A DNA stretch of 64,000 bases from positions 1-64,000 of the forward strand of contig NZ_CP092587.1 of NCBI RefSeq assembly GCF_023920225.1, written 5' to 3'. Below are positions 1-11,305 of the stretch, in pieces; position 1 is the first letter of the stretch, and each line of letters starts with the position of its first letter. The stretch is from Vibrio gazogenes (lineage in GTDB: Bacteria > Pseudomonadota > Gammaproteobacteria > Enterobacterales > Vibrionaceae). Position numbers and translations under genes: made by a program. The notes beneath the pieces were generated by a model, which had not been told where the DNA came from, did no database searches, and saw only the letters and a list, made by a program, of their open reading frames with translations.

Positions 1-1404
1 GTGTCATCTTCTCTTTGGTTGCAATGTTTGCAACAGCTTCAGGAAGAGCTTCCTGCGACAGAATTCAGTATGTGGGTTCGACCGCTGCAAGCCGAGCTCA
101 ATGACAATACTCTCACTTTATTCGCCCCCAACCGTTTTGTGCTTGATTGGGTTCGAGATAAGTATCTCAATAGCATCAATCGCCTTCTCAACGAGTATTG
201 TGGGAGTGATATTCCAAGTTTACGCTTTGAAATTGGTAACCGTCCGGTCGCCGAGCAGAAACGTGCGCCGGTACGTACACCGGCAGATGTTGCTGCCGAG
301 TCGTCAGCGCCTGCCCGACTACAAGCTAGAAAACCCATCCATAAAACTTGGGACGATGAGTCGGCACCGATCGAGATTAACTATCGGTCGAATATGAACC
401 CGAAGCATAAGTTCAATAACTTTGTCGAAGGTAAATCGAACCAGCTTGGTCTCGCAGCGGCAAAACAAGTTTCCGATAATCCGGGAGCAGCCTATAACCC
501 TCTCTTTTTATACGGTGGTACCGGTTTAGGTAAAACGCACCTGCTACATGCAGTTGGCAATGCGATCGTTGATCATAACCCACAAGCAAAAGTGGTTTAT
601 ATGCATTCTGAGCGGTTTGTGCAGGATATGGTAAAAGCACTGCAAAATAATGCGATAGAAGAATTCAAGCGCTACTATCGTAGTGTCGATGCGCTTTTGA
701 TCGATGATATTCAGTTTTTTGCCAACAAAGAGCGTTCTCAAGAGGAATTTTTCCACACCTTCAATGCATTGCTTGAAGGGAATCAACAAATCATTCTGAC
801 ATCCGATCGTTATCCGAAAGAGATTCACGGTGTAGAAGATCGTCTTAAATCCCGGTTTGGTTGGGGGTTGACGGTCGCGATTGAACCCCCTGAATTGGAA
901 ACGCGTGTTGCCATTTTGATGAAGAAAGCGGAAGACCACCAGATTCATCTGGCTGATGAAGTGGCTTTCTTTATTGCCAAACGACTGCGCTCGAATGTTC
1001 GTGAGCTTGAAGGCGCACTCAATCGTGTCATTGCCAATGCTAACTTTACCGGTCGGCCGATTACGATTGACTTTGTTCGTGAAGCGTTGCGTGATTTATT
1101 GGCTTTACAGGAAAAATTGGTCACGATTGATAATATCCAGAAAACTGTGGCTGAGTATTATAAAATCAAAGTTGCAGATTTACTGTCGAAGCGTCGTTCA
1201 CGTTCGGTTGCCCGGCCTCGTCAATTAGCGATGGCATTGGCAAAGGAGCTGACCAACCATAGCTTGCCAGAAATCGGTGATGCGTTTGGCGGACGCGATC
1301 ATACGACGGTTCTTCATGCTTGTCGTAAGATCGAGCAGTTAAGAGAAGAAAGTCATGATATCAAGGAAGATTATTCCAATCTGATTCGGACCCTTTCTTC
1401 CTGA
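1..1404 (+). CDS. dnaA: Chromosomal replication initiator DnaA
   Basis: DnaA binds DnaA boxes at the origin and melts it as an ATP-bound oligomer. The 467-residue protein is full length and begins with GTG at the first base of the window. Domain I occupies about residues 1-85 and a short variable linker follows. The AAA+ domain has Walker [10 protein letters not shown] at 172-180 and Walker B LLIDDIQ at 232-238. The C-terminal box-binding helix-turn-helix contains GRDHTT at 431-436. It is followed at 96 bases by dnaN. The promoter and any autoregulatory DnaA boxes lie outside the window. Confidence 0.99.
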   Translation: MSSSLWLQCLQQLQEELPATEFSMWVRPLQAELNDNTLTLFAPNRFVLDWVRDKYLNSINRLLNEYCGSDIPSLRFEIGNRPVAEQKRAPVRTPADVAAESSAPARLQARKPIHKTWDDESAPIEINYRSNMNPKHKFNNFVEGKSNQLGLAAAKQVSDNPGAAYNPLFLYGGTGLGKTHLLHAVGNAIVDHNPQAKVVYMHSERFVQDMVKALQNNAIEEFKRYYRSVDALLIDDIQFFANKERSQEEFFHTFNALLEGNQQIILTSDRYPKEIHGVEDRLKSRFGWGLTVAIEPPELETRVAILMKKAEDHQIHLADEVAFFIAKRLRSNVRELEGALNRVIANANFTGRPITIDFVREALRDLLALQEKLVTIDNIQKTVAEYYKIKVADLLSKRRSRSVARPRQLAMALAKELTNHSLPEIGDAFGGRDHTTVLHACRKIEQLREESHDIKEDYSNLIRTLSS

Positions 1405-1500
1405 TGTCTGGACAAAATCAATAGTCATACAGAACAAATAGCACGGTGTCGTCGATCTCTGACCTGATTCGGTGGAGTGACATATAATAAAGAGCGAACT

Positions 1501-2601
1501 ATGAAATTTACCATTGAACGTAGCCATTTGATTAAACCGCTTCAGCAAGTATCCGGAACGGTTGGTGGACGGACAACATTGCCGATTCTCAGTAATCTGT
1601 TGTTGGCGGTTGAAGGTGATACCCTCATGCTGACAGCCACCGATCTGGAAGTTGAATTGGTTGGTAAAATTGCTCTGGAAGGTGATGTGGAACCCGGCCG
1701 CGTGACCGTGCCAGCCCGCAAATTACTCGATATTTGTCGCGGACTTCCCGATGATGCGATGATTTCTGTTTTATTAGATGGTGATCGATTACAGATTCGT
1801 TCCGGTCGCAGCCGTTTTTCTTTGGCAACGCTACCGGCAAAAGATTTCCCGAATATTGAAGACTGGCAGAGTGAATTATCTCTCACTTTGTCACAGTCTG
1901 ACTTACGTGGACTGATCGAAAAAACGCAATTTTCGATGGCTAACCAAGATGTTCGCTACTATCTCAACGGAATGTTGTTTGATATCGAAGAGACGACATT
2001 GCGTTCTGTGGCAACCGATGGTCACCGGATGGCTGTTGCTCAAGTATCATTACCGGAGCCATTGGCTGCACAACAAATTATTGTACCGCGCAAAGGTGTT
2101 CTGGAACTGGTGAAGTTGCTTGATATGCCTGAGCAGCCGGTTATTGTGCAAATTGGTAGTGCAAACATCCGCGTTGAAGTGAATCAATTTATTTTTACCT
2201 CAAAATTGATCGATGGTCGTTTTCCTGATTACCGCCGAGTGTTGCCGCAGAGTACCAATAAAGCTCTGGTCGCATCTTGTGATATCTTACGTCATGCATT
2301 TTCTCGCGCTGCGATTCTGTCGAATGAAAAATTCCGCGGCGTTCGCCTGAATATTGATGGTAGTGATATGCGGATTACAGCGAATAATCCGGAGCAGGAA
2401 GAAGCGGAAGAATTATTGGATGTTAATTTTGAAGGTGAGCCGATAGAGATTGGCTTTAACGTAAGTTACGTACTGGATGTCCTCAATACATTGAAGTGCG
2501 ATAATGTCCGAATGTCGATGTCAGATTCGAATGCCAGTGCTTTGATCGAAAATGTCGAAGACGATAGTGCGATGTATGTCGTCATGCCGATCCGGTTATA
2601 A
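1501..2601 (+). CDS. dnaN: DNA polymerase III beta sliding clamp
   Basis: The clamp encircles DNA as a dimer and tethers polymerase III and repair proteins. The start MKFTIERSHLIKPL at 1501 gives 366 residues, the usual length. An in-frame upstream codon at 1477 would add eight residues not typical of the family, and AAAGAGCG lies just ahead of 1501. The C-terminus MYVVMPIRL is the conserved clamp ending. The gene sits in the order dnaA-dnaN-recF-gyrB and is probably transcribed from dnaA plus internal promoters. Confidence 0.98.
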   Translation: MKFTIERSHLIKPLQQVSGTVGGRTTLPILSNLLLAVEGDTLMLTATDLEVELVGKIALEGDVEPGRVTVPARKLLDICRGLPDDAMISVLLDGDRLQIRSGRSRFSLATLPAKDFPNIEDWQSELSLTLSQSDLRGLIEKTQFSMANQDVRYYLNGMLFDIEETTLRSVATDGHRMAVAQVSLPEPLAAQQIIVPRKGVLELVKLLDMPEQPVIVQIGSANIRVEVNQFIFTSKLIDGRFPDYRRVLPQSTNKALVASCDILRHAFSRAAILSNEKFRGVRLNIDGSDMRITANNPEQEEAEELLDVNFEGEPIEIGFNVSYVLDVLNTLKCDNVRMSMSDSNASALIENVEDDSAMYVVMPIRL

Positions 2602-2643
2602 GTCTGAGCAGTCAATGAATGCATTCGAACGATAGATTGAAGT

Positions 2644-3723
2644 ATGCCACTTTCGCGCTTAATGATTCAGCAATTTAGGAATATCAAAGCCTGTGATATC
2701 TCATTATCATCAGGCTTTAACTTTCTTATCGGGGCGAATGGCAGCGGAAAAACCAGCGTACTTGAAGCGATTTATATGCTGGGCCACGGACGTTCGTTTA
2801 AAAGTAGTTTAACAGGCAGAGTGATCCAAAATGAGTGTCAGGAGCTATTTGTTCATGGCCGTTTTTTGAACCCCGACCAAATAGAGATACCAGTTGGCAT
2901 TAATAAGCAGCGCGATGGCACGGTTGAGGTTAAAATAGGGGGTCAGGCCGGACAAAAATTGGCTCAGCTGGCGCAGGTTTTACCCCTGCAATTGATTCAT
3001 CCTGAAGGCTTTGAATTGCTGACGGATGGTCCGAAACAGCGACGGGCATTTCTTGACTGGGGAATCTTTCATTCCGTCGTGGCTTTTTTTGAGGCTTGGG
3101 GACGTTTTCGTCGTCTGAATAAGCAACGTAATGCGTTACTGAAGACCGCGACGGATTATCGAGAACTCAAATATTGGGATGCGGAATTGTCGCATCTGGC
3201 CGAACAGATTGATGCATGGCGTGCCGATTATGTGGCGCAGATCAAGCCAGTAGCACAAGCGTTGTGTCAGTCATTTTTACCGGAATTTGAAATCCAGTTA
3301 CAATACTATCGTGGCTGGGAAAAAGAGACGTTATATCAAACGCTTCTCGAAAGAAATTTTGAACGCGATAAAATGTTGGGTTACACATTCAGTGGGCCGA
3401 ATAAAGCGGATTTAAGAATAAAAGTGAACGGTACACCGGTTGAGGATGTTTTGTCGCGCGGTCAGCTTAAGTTGATGGTTTGTGCCCTACGGGTCGCACA
3501 AGGACAACACTTAACATCCTTAACGGGTAAACAATGTATTTATCTCATTGATGATTTTGCTTCCGAGCTGGACAGCGAGCGCCGTAAAAGGTTAGCAGAC
3601 TGTTTAAAAGCGACCGGAGCGCAAGTTTTTGTAAGCTCTATTACCCGAGAACAGGTGGATGACATGTGTATGTCAGACAGCAAATTGTTCCATGTGGAAC
3701 AAGGCCGGATAGAGCAAGGATAA
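2644..3723 (+). CDS. recF: DNA replication and repair protein RecF
   Basis: RecF is an SMC-like ATPase that acts with RecO and RecR to load RecA at gapped DNA. The 359 residues match the family length. The Walker A motif GANGSGKTS lies at about residues 29-37. The signature region reads [17 protein letters not shown] and the Walker B-like segment [12 protein letters not shown] follows. It starts 42 bases after dnaN with only a weak ribosome-binding site, which fits the low expression known for recF, and ends 19 bases before gyrB. Confidence 0.97.
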   Translation: MPLSRLMIQQFRNIKACDISLSSGFNFLIGANGSGKTSVLEAIYMLGHGRSFKSSLTGRVIQNECQELFVHGRFLNPDQIEIPVGINKQRDGTVEVKIGGQAGQKLAQLAQVLPLQLIHPEGFELLTDGPKQRRAFLDWGIFHSVVAFFEAWGRFRRLNKQRNALLKTATDYRELKYWDAELSHLAEQIDAWRADYVAQIKPVAQALCQSFLPEFEIQLQYYRGWEKETLYQTLLERNFERDKMLGYTFSGPNKADLRIKVNGTPVEDVLSRGQLKLMVCALRVAQGQHLTSLTGKQCIYLIDDFASELDSERRKRLADCLKATGAQVFVSSITREQVDDMCMSDSKLFHVEQGRIEQG

Positions 3724-3739
3724 AAAATAAAGAGAGTAA

Positions 3740-6157
<2,418 letters not shown>

Positions 6158-6204
6158 TCGGCATTTCTGATGAGATTTTGTTTCTCATACCATGTTCTTA
6201 TGAA

Positions 6205-6234
6205 AAACAGCCACCATTCGGTGGCTGTTTTTTT
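6205..6234 (+). terminator. Rho-independent terminator after gyrB
   Basis: An 11-bp perfect stem, AAACAGCCACC with GGTGGCTGTTT around the loop ATTC, is followed by a T tract. It closes the dnaA-gyrB transcription unit. Confidence 0.93.
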
Positions 6235-6302
6235 GTCTGTGCTCGATACGCATTGAGATGAAAAACAGCGGCAAAAAATTTTAAAAAAATTAATTTGCTC
6301 CC

Positions 6303-6330
6303 CTTGAACCGAATTTGAATGACCATATAT
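6303..6330 (+). promoter_or_regulatory. Sigma-32 (heat-shock) promoter of the small heat-shock gene
   Basis: CTTGAA at 6303-6308 and CCATATAT at 6323-6330 are separated by 14 bases. This fits the RpoH pattern of CTTGAA and a CCCCAT-type -10 element. It lies about 165 bases upstream of a Hsp20 gene, a classic RpoH target, leaving a long 5' leader. Confidence 0.7.
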
Positions 6331-6337
6331 CTATGAA

Positions 6338-6495
6338 TGAAGAGGATGCCAATCGGGCCTCTGAACCGGAAAACCGCCTTGCTCTGACGAGAAGGTGAGT
6401 TAACCAAAGTACAACCGTTCGCTCTCTGGGTCGTCTGAACAGAAAGTCGAACATTCAAATTCATGAAACTATTGCTTCATAGAGAGGATAGAAAT
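6338..6495 (+). promoter_or_regulatory. Long 5' leader with possible ROSE-type RNA thermometer
   Basis: The leader from the predicted start near 6338 to the ATG is about 158 nt. Immediately before the start, TTGCT at 6472-6476 sits a few bases ahead of the Shine-Dalgarno AGAGAGGA at 6481-6488. ROSE thermometers of ibpA-type genes have a conserved U(U/C)GCU that pairs with the ribosome-binding site at low temperature. I have not folded the whole leader, so this rests on motif position and gene context. Confidence 0.5.
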
Positions 6496-6939
6496 ATGAG
6501 AACTGTCGATTTCACACCTTTATACCGTAATGCCATTGGCTTTGACCGTCTGTTTAACTTAATGGAAACCGCCAACGCAAAAAATGGCTCTTCAGGTTAT
6601 CCCCCATACAATATCGAGCAAAAAGGCGAAAATCAGTATCGGATTACGATGGCTGTCGCTGGATTTGCTGAGCAGGATCTTGAGATCACCCAACAGGAAA
6701 ATACCCTGATTGTACAAGGTGAACGTAAACCTGAAGATGAGAGAACATACATTTATCAAGGTATTGCAGAGCGCAACTTCGAACGTAAGTTCCAGTTGGC
6801 AGATTATGTCAAAGTGGTGGGTGCAACCATGGAAAATGGCCTGCTGCATGTTGATCTGGAACGTGAAATTCCAGAAGCGATGCAACCACGCAAAATTGCG
6901 ATTAACGGTAAAAACCTAATCGAAAGCAAAGAGTCATGA
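6496..6939 (+). CDS. ibpA: Small heat-shock protein, IbpA/Hsp20 family
   Basis: This is a cytoplasmic holdase that binds unfolded proteins and passes them to DnaK and ClpB. The chosen start, [20 protein letters not shown], is the IbpA-type N-terminus. It has AGAGAGGA just upstream and gives 147 residues. The in-frame ATG at 6463 lies inside the leader and lacks a ribosome-binding site. The alpha-crystallin domain spans about residues 35-130, with [10 protein letters not shown] early and [16 protein letters not shown] near the end, including a C-terminal I-x-I-like segment. A sigma-32 promoter and possible thermometer precede it. Confidence 0.95.
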   Translation: MRTVDFTPLYRNAIGFDRLFNLMETANAKNGSSGYPPYNIEQKGENQYRITMAVAGFAEQDLEITQQENTLIVQGERKPEDERTYIYQGIAERNFERKFQLADYVKVVGATMENGLLHVDLEREIPEAMQPRKIAINGKNLIESKES

Positions 6940-6972
6940 TTGGCTGACAAATCGGTTAGGAAAGTTGTGAAG

Positions 6973-6995
6973 GAGCGCCTTATGGCGCTCTTTTT
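6973..6995 (+). terminator. Rho-independent terminator after the heat-shock gene
   Basis: A 7-bp stem, GAGCGCC and GGCGCTC, closes over TTAT and is followed by five T residues. Confidence 0.9.
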
Positions 6996-7188
6996 GATCG
7001 CCCTTGATGTGACGGCTACCGGATTGAGATCTTGAATGACCGATTGATGGTTCACACATCGCGAAAAAAGATTCGACCAGATGTAATAAATTGCCGTTTT
7101 ATCCGTCTAATCTCCATAAGACCGTCGAGCACTCGTGAATTTATCACTTTCGTCTTGGCTAAAAGAACCATTGCACGATACTCTTTTT

Positions 7189-7310
7189 GTTAGGATAAAG
7201 TTTTGTTAGGGGAAAGTTTCGTTAGGGGAAAGTTTCGTTAGGGAACGTTTAGTTAGAGAACGTTTGGTTAAGAGACGTTTGGTTAGGGAAGTTTAGTAAA
7301 GAGAAAGTTG
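7189..7310. repeat. Degenerate tandem repeat of eight 14-16 bp units
   Basis: Units begin at 7189, 7205, 7221, 7237, 7252, 7267, 7282 and 7296. Units two and three are identical (GTTAGGGGAAAGTTTC). The others vary around GTTAGGGAACGTTTG, and the unit length slips from 16 to 15 to 14. The array ends 50 bases before msrP, so it lies in that gene's promoter or leader. There are no unique spacers, which excludes a CRISPR array. The rest of the 420-base gap between 6940 and 7360 holds only the upstream terminator and no gene that I can see. Confidence 0.9.
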
Positions 7311-7360
7311 ATAAAGGCGAAATCATCACCAACGCTCATCAAAGCATGGAAGGACAGATT

Positions 7361-8362
7361 ATGTTGATCAGGAAAAAACCACAGCTGACGGAAGCTGATG
7401 TGACACCGGAAGCTATTTATCGTTCTCGCCGGAAATTCATGCAAGGCTCGCTTGCGCTCGGAGCCAGCGTTTTACTCCCATCACTGAATGTGCTGGCCAA
7501 ACCCGGTCAGGAAGCCGGAGAGTTTCAACCGAACACACCGCAATGGCTCAAACAGCAGTTGAGAGATGCGCGCGCCAATCAGCAAATCATCAATGAACCG
7601 TTAACGCCCTATAAGAATGTCACGCAGTACAATAACTTTTATGAGTTTGGCTATGGCAAGAATGATCCCGCTGATGAGAGCGGGGATTTTCAGCCGTTCC
7701 CGTGGCAAGTCCAAATTGGCGGCGAAGTCGCTAAAGCCGGCACCTATCATTTAGAAGATTTACTCAAAGGTATCACGCTGGAAGAACGGATTTATCGGCT
7801 ACGCTGTGTTGAAGCCTGGTCGATGGTGATTCCTTGGATTGGATTCCCTTTATCAACGTTACTCAAACGATTTGAACCAACCGGTAAAGCGAAATATGTC
7901 GCTTTTACAACACTCGAACGCCCGGAACAAATGCCGGGACAGAACAGTGTATTTAGCTCTATTGACTGGCCGTATGTCGAAGGGTTGCGGATCGATGAAG
8001 CGATGCACCCCCTGACCATGCTTGCAGTTGGGTTGTATGGTAAAACCCTGCCGAATCAGAGTGGCGCGCCATTTCGCTTGGTTGTGCCATGGAAATATGG
8101 TTTCAAAAGTATCAAATCGATTGTCAAAATTGAACTGACGGAAAAGCAGCCACCGACGACATGGAGCCAGTTAGCCCCTCATGAATACGGGTTTTATGCC
8201 AATGTGAATCCTCAGGTCGATCACCCGCGCTGGAGTCAGAAAGAAGAGCGGCGTTTGCCTTCGGGATTATTGAGCCCGAATATTATTCCGACACGACTAT
8301 TTAATGGCTATGACGAAGTTGCGTCTTTGTATCAGGGGATGGATTTAACCCGTAACTACTGA
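7361..8362 (+). CDS. msrP: Periplasmic protein-methionine-sulfoxide reductase, catalytic subunit MsrP (YedY)
   Basis: MsrP is a molybdopterin enzyme that reduces oxidised methionine in periplasmic proteins with electrons from MsrQ. The start at 7361 follows AAGGAC. A possible ATG at 7346 would place the ribosome-binding site inside the gene. It gives 333 residues. A Tat signal is visible at about residues 22-46 (RSRRKFMQG, then a hydrophobic stretch ending NVLA). The molybdenum-ligating cysteine is C149 in [11 protein letters not shown]. The C-terminus resembles the family. msrQ follows 60 bases downstream, the standard pairing. Confidence 0.95.
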   Translation: MLIRKKPQLTEADVTPEAIYRSRRKFMQGSLALGASVLLPSLNVLAKPGQEAGEFQPNTPQWLKQQLRDARANQQIINEPLTPYKNVTQYNNFYEFGYGKNDPADESGDFQPFPWQVQIGGEVAKAGTYHLEDLLKGITLEERIYRLRCVEAWSMVIPWIGFPLSTLLKRFEPTGKAKYVAFTTLERPEQMPGQNSVFSSIDWPYVEGLRIDEAMHPLTMLAVGLYGKTLPNQSGAPFRLVVPWKYGFKSIKSIVKIELTEKQPPTTWSQLAPHEYGFYANVNPQVDHPRWSQKEERRLPSGLLSPNIIPTRLFNGYDEVASLYQGMDLTRNY

Positions 8363-8422
8363 TTAAGTTCGTGAACGCCGAGATCGGTTTTGATCGTCGG
8401 AGACGCAAGTGAGGAGAAATAA

Positions 8423-9046
8423 ATGCCGGTTACTTTACGTCGTATCTTGATTTTTATACTCGGCTGTACACCGTTGTCACTTTTGATTTGGGGTGTGTTT
8501 ACTCAGAATTTAGGGGGCGACCCGGCGAAAACTATCGTGCTGGAAACCGGGCTTTGGACCTTACGTTTTCTGCTGATCACATTAACGGTTTCTCCATTTG
8601 CCCGGTATCTGAAATGGCGTTGGTTAATGCCTCATCGACGGATGTTGGGGCTGTTTGCACTGTTTTATGGATTGCTGCATTTGTTGGCTTATTACCAGTT
8701 TATTCTGGGCGGAAATCTGGCCTTCTTTGGCTCGGAACTGGTGAAGCGGCCTTATATTCTGGTTGGTGCGCCGGCATTACTGATTTTGATAGCCTTGGGC
8801 ATCACGTCAACCAAAGGCTGGATGAAACGGCTTGGGAGACGTTGGCAAACCTTGCACCGTCTGGTTTATGTTGCGTTAATTCTGGGCTGGGTTCACCTGT
8901 TCTGGCAAGTCCGCTCCAGTTATTACGAGGCTGCGTTTTATGGCGTGATTGGCTTGGTGTTACTGAGTTTCCGCTTTCCACTGCTATGGCGTTTTTGTCA
9001 GTCTCGTTTACGTCGTCGGGGCAGAGCGCCCGTCAAGCCTCATTAA
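8423..9046 (+). CDS. msrQ: Heme-binding membrane subunit MsrQ (YedZ)
   Basis: MsrQ is the inner-membrane b-type cytochrome that passes electrons from the quinone pool or a flavin reductase to MsrP. The 207 residues hold about six hydrophobic segments, in line with the ferric-reductase-like family. Candidate heme histidines lie in the segments GLLHLLAYYQF, LHRLVYVALILGWVH and nearby. AGGAGAAA precedes the ATG. It forms an operon with msrP. Confidence 0.94.
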   Translation: MPVTLRRILIFILGCTPLSLLIWGVFTQNLGGDPAKTIVLETGLWTLRFLLITLTVSPFARYLKWRWLMPHRRMLGLFALFYGLLHLLAYYQFILGGNLAFFGSELVKRPYILVGAPALLILIALGITSTKGWMKRLGRRWQTLHRLVYVALILGWVHLFWQVRSSYYEAAFYGVIGLVLLSFRFPLLWRFCQSRLRRRGRAPVKPH

Positions 9047-9176
9047 GCGTCGGTCCTGAATGAATGCCCGATTGATTCTCGGCAGATACCGCTCTCTTTT
9101 TTGATGAGGACAAACGCTTTCTGATTGTTTTGATACAATCAACCGGTCACAAAGCAGTTTGATCAACGGAGTTGAA

Positions 9177-9683
9177 ATGAAACAACAGGAAGTCACCACA
9201 TACTATCTTGAAATGCGTACGCTGACGGCATTGAATGAAAAACCCAAACCGGAAGGGTTTGAGGTGATTGAAGCGCAAGTGAAGAACTATCGTTTTAACC
9301 GTTATCTTTATCAGTTAGTCGGTGAACCATGGCTATGGTGGGATAAGCTCGCGTTTTCTGATCAGGAATGGCAAACCTATGCGGAATCGCCACACCTGAG
9401 AACTTGGTTTGCTTTAAGTCAGGGAAGTATTGCCGGTTATTACGAACTCGAGCAGCAAGCTGACGGGAATATTGAAATAGCTTACTTTGGACTCGCGCCT
9501 GATTTTATGGGGCATGGATTTGGCGGTTACTTACTGACTCATGCTCTTCAGTCTGCGTGGCACTGGGATAACCCGCAGCGGGTCTGGGTTCATACCTGCA
9601 CGCTTGACCACGAACATGCGCTGGCAAACTATCAGGCGCGGGGGATGTCAGTTTATAAAACAGAAACTGAATCAACATCTTAG
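9177..9683 (+). CDS. GNAT-family N-acetyltransferase
   Basis: A 168-residue acetyl-CoA-dependent acyltransferase of unknown substrate. The start at 9177 has GGAG eight bases upstream. A TTG at 9159 would overlap that signal. The GNAT core is at about residues 80-150, with the beta-4 strand IEIAYFGLAP and the acetyl-CoA loop DFMGHGFGGYLL. A tryptophan-rich patch (EPWLWWDK) near residue 50 is a distinctive feature of the protein. It follows msrPQ on the same strand but at 130 bases, so it is probably its own unit. No substrate can be assigned. Confidence 0.88.
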   Translation: MKQQEVTTYYLEMRTLTALNEKPKPEGFEVIEAQVKNYRFNRYLYQLVGEPWLWWDKLAFSDQEWQTYAESPHLRTWFALSQGSIAGYYELEQQADGNIEIAYFGLAPDFMGHGFGGYLLTHALQSAWHWDNPQRVWVHTCTLDHEHALANYQARGMSVYKTETESTS

Positions 9684-9794
9684 CAATTTCAACCTTAACC
9701 TTAGATATCGCCATGATTGTCAATTCGGACCAAATGGTTTGACCATGATCGTCTCTATAAATCTGACGATATCTCTCGGTTCAATCCTGATTGG

Positions 9795-11048
9795 TTAAAC
9801 CCCTGTCTGATATGCCTTAGCGACTTCTTCTGCAATGATGGCAATGCCTTTCTGCATCTGCTGGTCATCTTGCACATAATTCATTCGTAAGCACTGGTGA
9901 TCATGCTGCCACTCTTCTTGTTGGCCGATAAAGAAATATTCACCGGGGATAATCAACACACCACGATCTTTCAGGCGTTGATAGAGTTCCATCGTAGTGA
10001 TCGGGAGTTCATCGAACCATAACCAGAGGAAAATCGCCCCTTCCGGTTTGTGGATCCGAAAACGTGGATCAGGAATCGCCTGTTGGAGTAGCTTAATCGC
10101 GTATTGGGATTTTTGCCGATAGAACGGCTGGATCACATCCGCGCTGAGACGCAGTAGGTCGCCTTGTTCAATCATATGATTGGCGATTGCCGGGCCGATA
10201 CTGCTGGGAGAAAGATTAATAATGCCGCTGAGATTGCTCATTGCTTGAGTGATTTCTTCATTGGCAATCACAATGCCGCAGCGGACGCCCGGTAAACCGA
10301 GTTTCGACAAACTCATGCACAGAATGGTGTTTTCATTCCAGAACGGGGTGACATCTTCAAAAATAATATTTGGAAATGGCAGCCCATAAGCATTATCGAT
10401 GATCAGTGGAATATGATGCTGACGTGCTAATCGGTCCAGCCTGAGGACTTCTTCATCCGTTAGCACATTGCCGGTTGGGTTGGTTGGACGGGATGCGCAG
10501 ATTGCGGCTATCGAATCGTCCACTTGCAGATGTTCGAAATCGACATGATATTTAAACAGGCCATGCTCAAGCATTTCGATTTCTGGTCGGTACGAGATAA
10601 ACATATCTTCATGGATACCCGCATCCCCGTAACCAATATATTCCGGAGCCAACGGCAGCAGAATTTTCTTATGTGAACCGTCCGTTTGTTTCCCGGCCAG
10701 TAGGTTGAACAGATGAAAAAAGCTGCTTTGACTGCCATTGGTCAGACTAATATTTTTTTCCGTAATTGCCCAACCGAGGTTTTCTCTGAGCAGCGCCGCC
10801 AGTGAACGCAGAAAGGTATTTTTCCCCTGTGGGCCATCGTAGTTTGCCATGGCGGCAACCAGTTCACCGCTATCGAGTAGCGACTGACTCGCCTGATGAA
10901 AATAATCGAGCATGGTCGGAATGGCGGCTGGGTTTCCGCCGCCGAGCATAATGGCACCGGGTGTGCGGAGGCCAGTATTCAAATCATCCATGAGCCGAGT
11001 GATACCTGAGTATCGGTTAAATTTTTCACCAAACGAAGAGAACTGCAT
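9795..11048 (-). CDS. avtA: Valine--pyruvate aminotransferase
   Basis: AvtA is a PLP-dependent transaminase that exchanges amino groups between valine or alanine and their keto acids. The 417 residues match the AvtA family. The N-terminal segment includes SFGEKFNRYSGITRLMDDL and MLGGGNPAAIP. The PLP-binding segment is SLSKLGLPGVR, with the lysine as Schiff base, and NAYGLPFPN lies upstream of it. It is convergent with the GNAT gene and lies downstream of the guanidine operon on the same strand with 257 bases between, so it is probably separate from it. Confidence 0.95.
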   Translation of the reverse strand: MQFSSFGEKFNRYSGITRLMDDLNTGLRTPGAIMLGGGNPAAIPTMLDYFHQASQSLLDSGELVAAMANYDGPQGKNTFLRSLAALLRENLGWAITEKNISLTNGSQSSFFHLFNLLAGKQTDGSHKKILLPLAPEYIGYGDAGIHEDMFISYRPEIEMLEHGLFKYHVDFEHLQVDDSIAAICASRPTNPTGNVLTDEEVLRLDRLARQHHIPLIIDNAYGLPFPNIIFEDVTPFWNENTILCMSLSKLGLPGVRCGIVIANEEITQAMSNLSGIINLSPSSIGPAIANHMIEQGDLLRLSADVIQPFYRQKSQYAIKLLQQAIPDPRFRIHKPEGAIFLWLWFDELPITTMELYQRLKDRGVLIIPGEYFFIGQQEEWQHDHQCLRMNYVQDDQQMQKGIAIIAEEVAKAYQTGV

Positions 11049-11305
11049 GACTGAGTTACCTGATATTTTTATAGGAAAGAATCGCTTTTCGTTGCCGGAA
11101 ATGATGCCGGTGCATCAGTATGGTGCTTGCATTGCGATGGTGATTACATTGCGGCTCTTGATTTCGTGATTACCTTCGATTCCGCCAGTACATCATACTA
11201 AGTTTAACCGTAATGGTTTTTAATTGAAAAGCAACTCTTACCTGTTTATTTCTCTCCTTCACCGACTCGGGGCTTTATGGGTTGGTCGAGCAACCGGATT
11301 GAGGA

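Noticed and set aside
7189..7310. Possible CRISPR array
   Set aside because: The units are directly adjacent with no unique spacers, and no cas gene is near.
9541..9798. An 85-codon frame overlapping the GNAT gene end
   Set aside because: It overlaps the GNAT coding sequence in another frame and has no start signal.
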